Assembly (NCBI RefSeq): GCF_030704535.1
Contig: NC_081819.1
Location: forward strand, 23,284,001-23,348,000
Origin: Vitis vinifera
Taxonomy: Eukaryota; Streptophyta; Magnoliopsida; Vitales; Vitaceae
DNA length: 64,000 nt
Direction of reading: 5' to 3'
Shown here piece by piece: positions 60,931-64,000 of the stretch (positions are counted from its first letter, which is position 1; every line of letters begins with the position of its first letter). The notes beneath the pieces are model-generated. The model ran no database searches. It was not told the DNA's origin and was given only the letters and a program-made list of their open reading frames with translations. Made by a program: the position numbers and the translations under genes.

Positions 60931-63900
60931 GAGTTGGTTGATTATTTCTTCTTCATATTCCCATAATTGGTGTAGTGAACGTGGAATTATTGAAGATGGC
61001 TACAACTAAGTTTGAGATGCAACAATTCAACAGCAAGGGAGACTTCAGCATTTGGTTGTAGCATATGAGAGCAATCTTGGTTCAACAAAAGGTTCCTCAA
61101 GCACTACAAGGAGAAAAGAACCTTCCAAGCACCATGATAGACACAAAGACGCTCAAAACGACATATAGCACTATATATGATCTTGTATCTTAGTGACAGT
61201 GTTTTAAGAAGTGCAACAAGGAGACAACTATAGTAGGCTTATGGCTAAAGTTGGGGAGTCTTTATATGACAAAATCTCTCATGAATCGGATTTATTTGAA
61301 GGTAAAACTATTTGGGTTCAAGATGCAGGAGGACAAGAATCTTGATGAGAACCTCGATGAATTCAATAAGTTGGTTATTAAATAGGAGAACATTGGAGAA
61401 AAAATCAACGATGAAAATTAGACGATCATATTATTGAACTTGTTACCATCAACCTACAGTCAACTTCGCGATACCATTAAGTATGGTAGGGATACATTGT
61501 CCTTTGATGACTTGGAATCGGCTATCAAGTCTAAAGGGAATTGAGGGTAGAGAAAAAGACAAATAGTCGCAACAAGCTCTTAATGTTCGAGGTAGAATGG
61601 AGAAAAGAGACAAAAAGAACAAAGGTAAATCAAGATCCAAATTGTAGAGAAAGTTCAAGTGTTATCACTGCAACAAGAAGGGTCACATAAGGAGAGAGTG
61701 CCTTGATAGGAAGAAAAAGTCAAATGATAAGCAGGAATCTGGAGACACATCAGTGGTGTTGGGTGGTTATGAATCAATAAAGGTACTTGTTCACTCAACA
61801 CAAGATACTCATAAAGAGTGGGTTTTAGACTTTGGGTGCTCATTTTATATGAGTCCAAATTATGAGTGGTTTCAAACATTCAAGGAAATTCATGGAGGGA
61901 CCGTCTTACTTGGCAACAACAAGGCATGTAAGATATGAAGAATTGGATCCATTAAGTGTGAATGTTTGATGGTTGTAATAGAGTGCTACAAAATGTACAG
62001 TATGTTCCAGAGCTTAGGAGAAATTTAATTTCTCTTGGGATGCTTGATTCGATAGGTTGTTCTGTCAAAATTGAAAACGGGGTGATGAAAGTTGTGAAAA
62101 GTGCATTAACCGTGATGATAGAGGTTCTTTCAAATGGTTTATACTCTTTTATTGGTTCAACAGAATATGAAATTACATCATCTGTTGTAATAGAATATTA
62201 GGATGACACAACGAATAAGACTATTTTAGCAAATGGTGAGAATTTCACAATAGAACGCAAAATCGTCTACAAATGAGAGTAATAAATCTAATTTATGCCA
62301 CAAGAGGCTAGGGCATGTAAGTGAGAAAGGTCTAAATGAGTTGTATAAAATGGGGCTGCTTGACATAAAAAAAAAAAAAAAAACCCTCGGGAATTTAGAG
62401 TTTTGCGAACATTATGTGTATGGTAAAAGTCATAGGGTGAAGTTTAGTAAATCAATGCATACAACTCAAGGGATTCTAGACTATGTTCATGCGAATCTCT
62501 AGGGTGCAATGCAAGTTCAATCCCATGATGGAGGCAAGCATTTTTTTTATATCTCAACAACACTAAAAGGATGATTATCAATTAGTAAGAGACAAGTAGA
62601 GAAGAGTTATAAGACCACCTTAGAAGTATGGTTATGAAGACTTAGCAGCTTTTGCTTTTACAGTTGCTAGTGAGTCTCTAAATCAAGAACTAGAAAGCTA
62701 TCAACAACCAATGAGTTGTGATGACAAAGAAAAATGGTAGAAGGCCATCGAAGATGAAATTGAATCCTTATAGAAGAACAAGACTTGGATTTTGGTGGAG
62801 AAACCAAAAAATAAGAAGTTTGTTGACTGTAAGTGGATTTAAAAGAAGAAAAATGTTATACCAGGAGTAGAGAAAACACGACACAATGCCAGGATGGTTG
62901 CTAGAGGCTTTACACAAAAATAAGGAGTGGATTACACAGAGATATTCTCTTTAGTGGTGAAACATAGTTCAATCCAGATTTTGCCAACTATGGTGGCACA
63001 TTTTGACATGGAGCTCGAGCAAATGGATGTCAAAACAATGTTTTTTTATGGTGAGATTGAGAAGACTATTTACATGAGGCAACCTAACGGTTTTGAAATT
63101 AAAAGCAAGGGAGATAAGATTTGTCTATTAAATAAATCATTGTATGGTTTGAAACAGTTCTCTCGACAATGATGCTTTGAAAGAAGCCAATTTAATAATT
63201 GTGATTACTTCAAGAAGAAATTAGGTGCTAGTAATGTCTATCTTCTATTGTATGTTGATGACATGTTGTTGGCAAGTTGTGACAAGGCATCGATTGATGA
63301 TATGAAGAAACAACTGAGAAGAAGATTTGAGATGAAGGATTTGGGACCTACCCAAAGAATACAAATAGAAAAAGGAAGAATTTTACTAAAAAATGGTATG
63401 TTAATAAGGTGTTGGAGAGGTTTGGCATGAGTCAAGCAAACCTGTTAGCACTCCACTAGCACAACACTTTAAAATGACAAAAGAGAATTCACCTAAGACT
63501 GAGAAAGAAGTCAAGTACATGGAAGAAATACCATGTGCTAGTATTGTTGGTAACATCATGTATACAATGGTATGTAGTAGGTCGGATTTGGCCTATGCTG
63601 CTAGCATGATAAGTAGATTTATGTCAAATCTAGGAAAGAAACATTGGAATGCAGTGAAATGGGTCCTAAGGTTTTTGAAAGGATCTACTGATGTTGGAAT
63701 TCTTTATGGAGGTGGAGCTGTTGGAGAGTTAGGTGTTGTTTTAGGTATGTAGATTCTGATTATATAGGAAGTGTGGACACAAGGAGATCTTTGACAAGAT
63801 ATGTTTTCACATTGTTTGTTGGAACTATAAGTTGGAAGTTAGTCTTCAATCCATGGTGATTCTATCCTTGATTGAAGTTGAATATGTAGCTCTTACAGAA

Positions 63901-64000
63901 TCTTTGTGGGTTAAGGGGATAATTGGTAAGCTAGGGTTAGCACATAAGATATTGACAGTTTATTGTGATAATCAAAGTGCAATTTGCTTGACAAAGAATA
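60931..64000 (+). mobile_element. Copia LTR retrotransposon, decayed, running off the right edge
   Basis: A + strand Copia element of the Tnt1-like group. Gag starts near 60996 (MATTKFEMQQFNSKGDFSIW). It is followed by a zinc knuckle (about 61655-61700), protease (about 61795-62200), a strongly shortened integrase region, reverse transcriptase (about 62690-63430, with YVDDMLLAS) and RNase H from 63474 to the window end. It has many breaks and appears to have lost much of integrase. The 5' LTR lies somewhere left of 60960 but cannot be delimited, and the 3' LTR is outside the window. It is related to, but distinct from, the Copia at 52638. Confidence 0.85.

Noticed and set aside
1-64000. CRISPR arrays, bacterial operons, phage or toxin systems
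   Set aside because: Spliced genes, plant transposons and plant protein families show this is a nuclear plant genome; tandem repeats seen here are transposon-internal or microsatellites.

Overview
The window looks like nuclear DNA of a woody eudicot, most likely grapevine (Vitis). It is AT-rich, with intron-split genes, tandem gene copies and many nested transposable elements. The species call is inference from overall style; no marker gene settles it. I can defend three intact host genes: a heavy-metal-associated isoprenylated protein (HIPP, + strand, 30567-31138), an 11-exon phosphomannomutase (minus, 32924-37488) and a 5-exon short-chain dehydrogenase/reductase (SDR, minus, 58323-60354). 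A fourth, a partly resolved four-exon plant gene of unknown function, lies at 4886-5814 (minus).

Left part (1-12 kb): a decayed GDSL esterase/lipase fragment, a 2.2-kb solo LTR with a perfect 5-bp target duplication (CCCTA), the unknown gene, then about 6 kb of AT-rich sequence with few readable signals. Centre-left (12-28.9 kb): a large CACTA (En/Spm) DNA transposon on the + strand. Its first gene is a TNP2-type transposase. Its second gene joins a plant-transposase-like region, a DUF8039-like region and a Ulp1 cysteine protease with its His-Asp-Cys residues in place. The 3' part of the element holds a decayed array of roughly 200-250 bp repeats. That array is split by a captured, broken PPR-protein gene fragment bracketed by two nearly identical 184-bp direct repeats. 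The CACTA 3' terminus (25475) abuts a minus-strand hAT transposase that stops before its dimerisation domain, so the CACTA probably landed in the hAT.

Centre (28.9-41 kb): a HIPP relic, the working HIPP gene, and the phosphomannomutase gene. A segment shared by the HIPP upstream region and a phosphomannomutase intron occurs three times. A second 2.2-kb solo LTR of the same terminal type follows, in the opposite orientation. Right part (41-64 kb): three tandem SDR copies. Copy 1 is broken, with its cofactor motif scrambled. Copy 2 has a nearly whole Copia element inserted in its last exon (target duplication TTAGC) and lacks its first exons. Copy 3 is complete. A second, decayed Copia element between copies 2 and 3 has swallowed an organellar DNA piece carrying the plastid trnK-UUU 5' exon and intron start. 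A third decayed Copia element runs off the right edge.

The host genes do not form a pathway. Phosphomannomutase feeds GDP-mannose and ascorbate synthesis, HIPPs bind metals or act in stress signalling, and the SDR belongs to the salutaridine reductase/neomenthol dehydrogenase-like group. The main story is structural: tandem duplication, nested transposition, gene-fragment capture and organelle-to-nucleus transfer.
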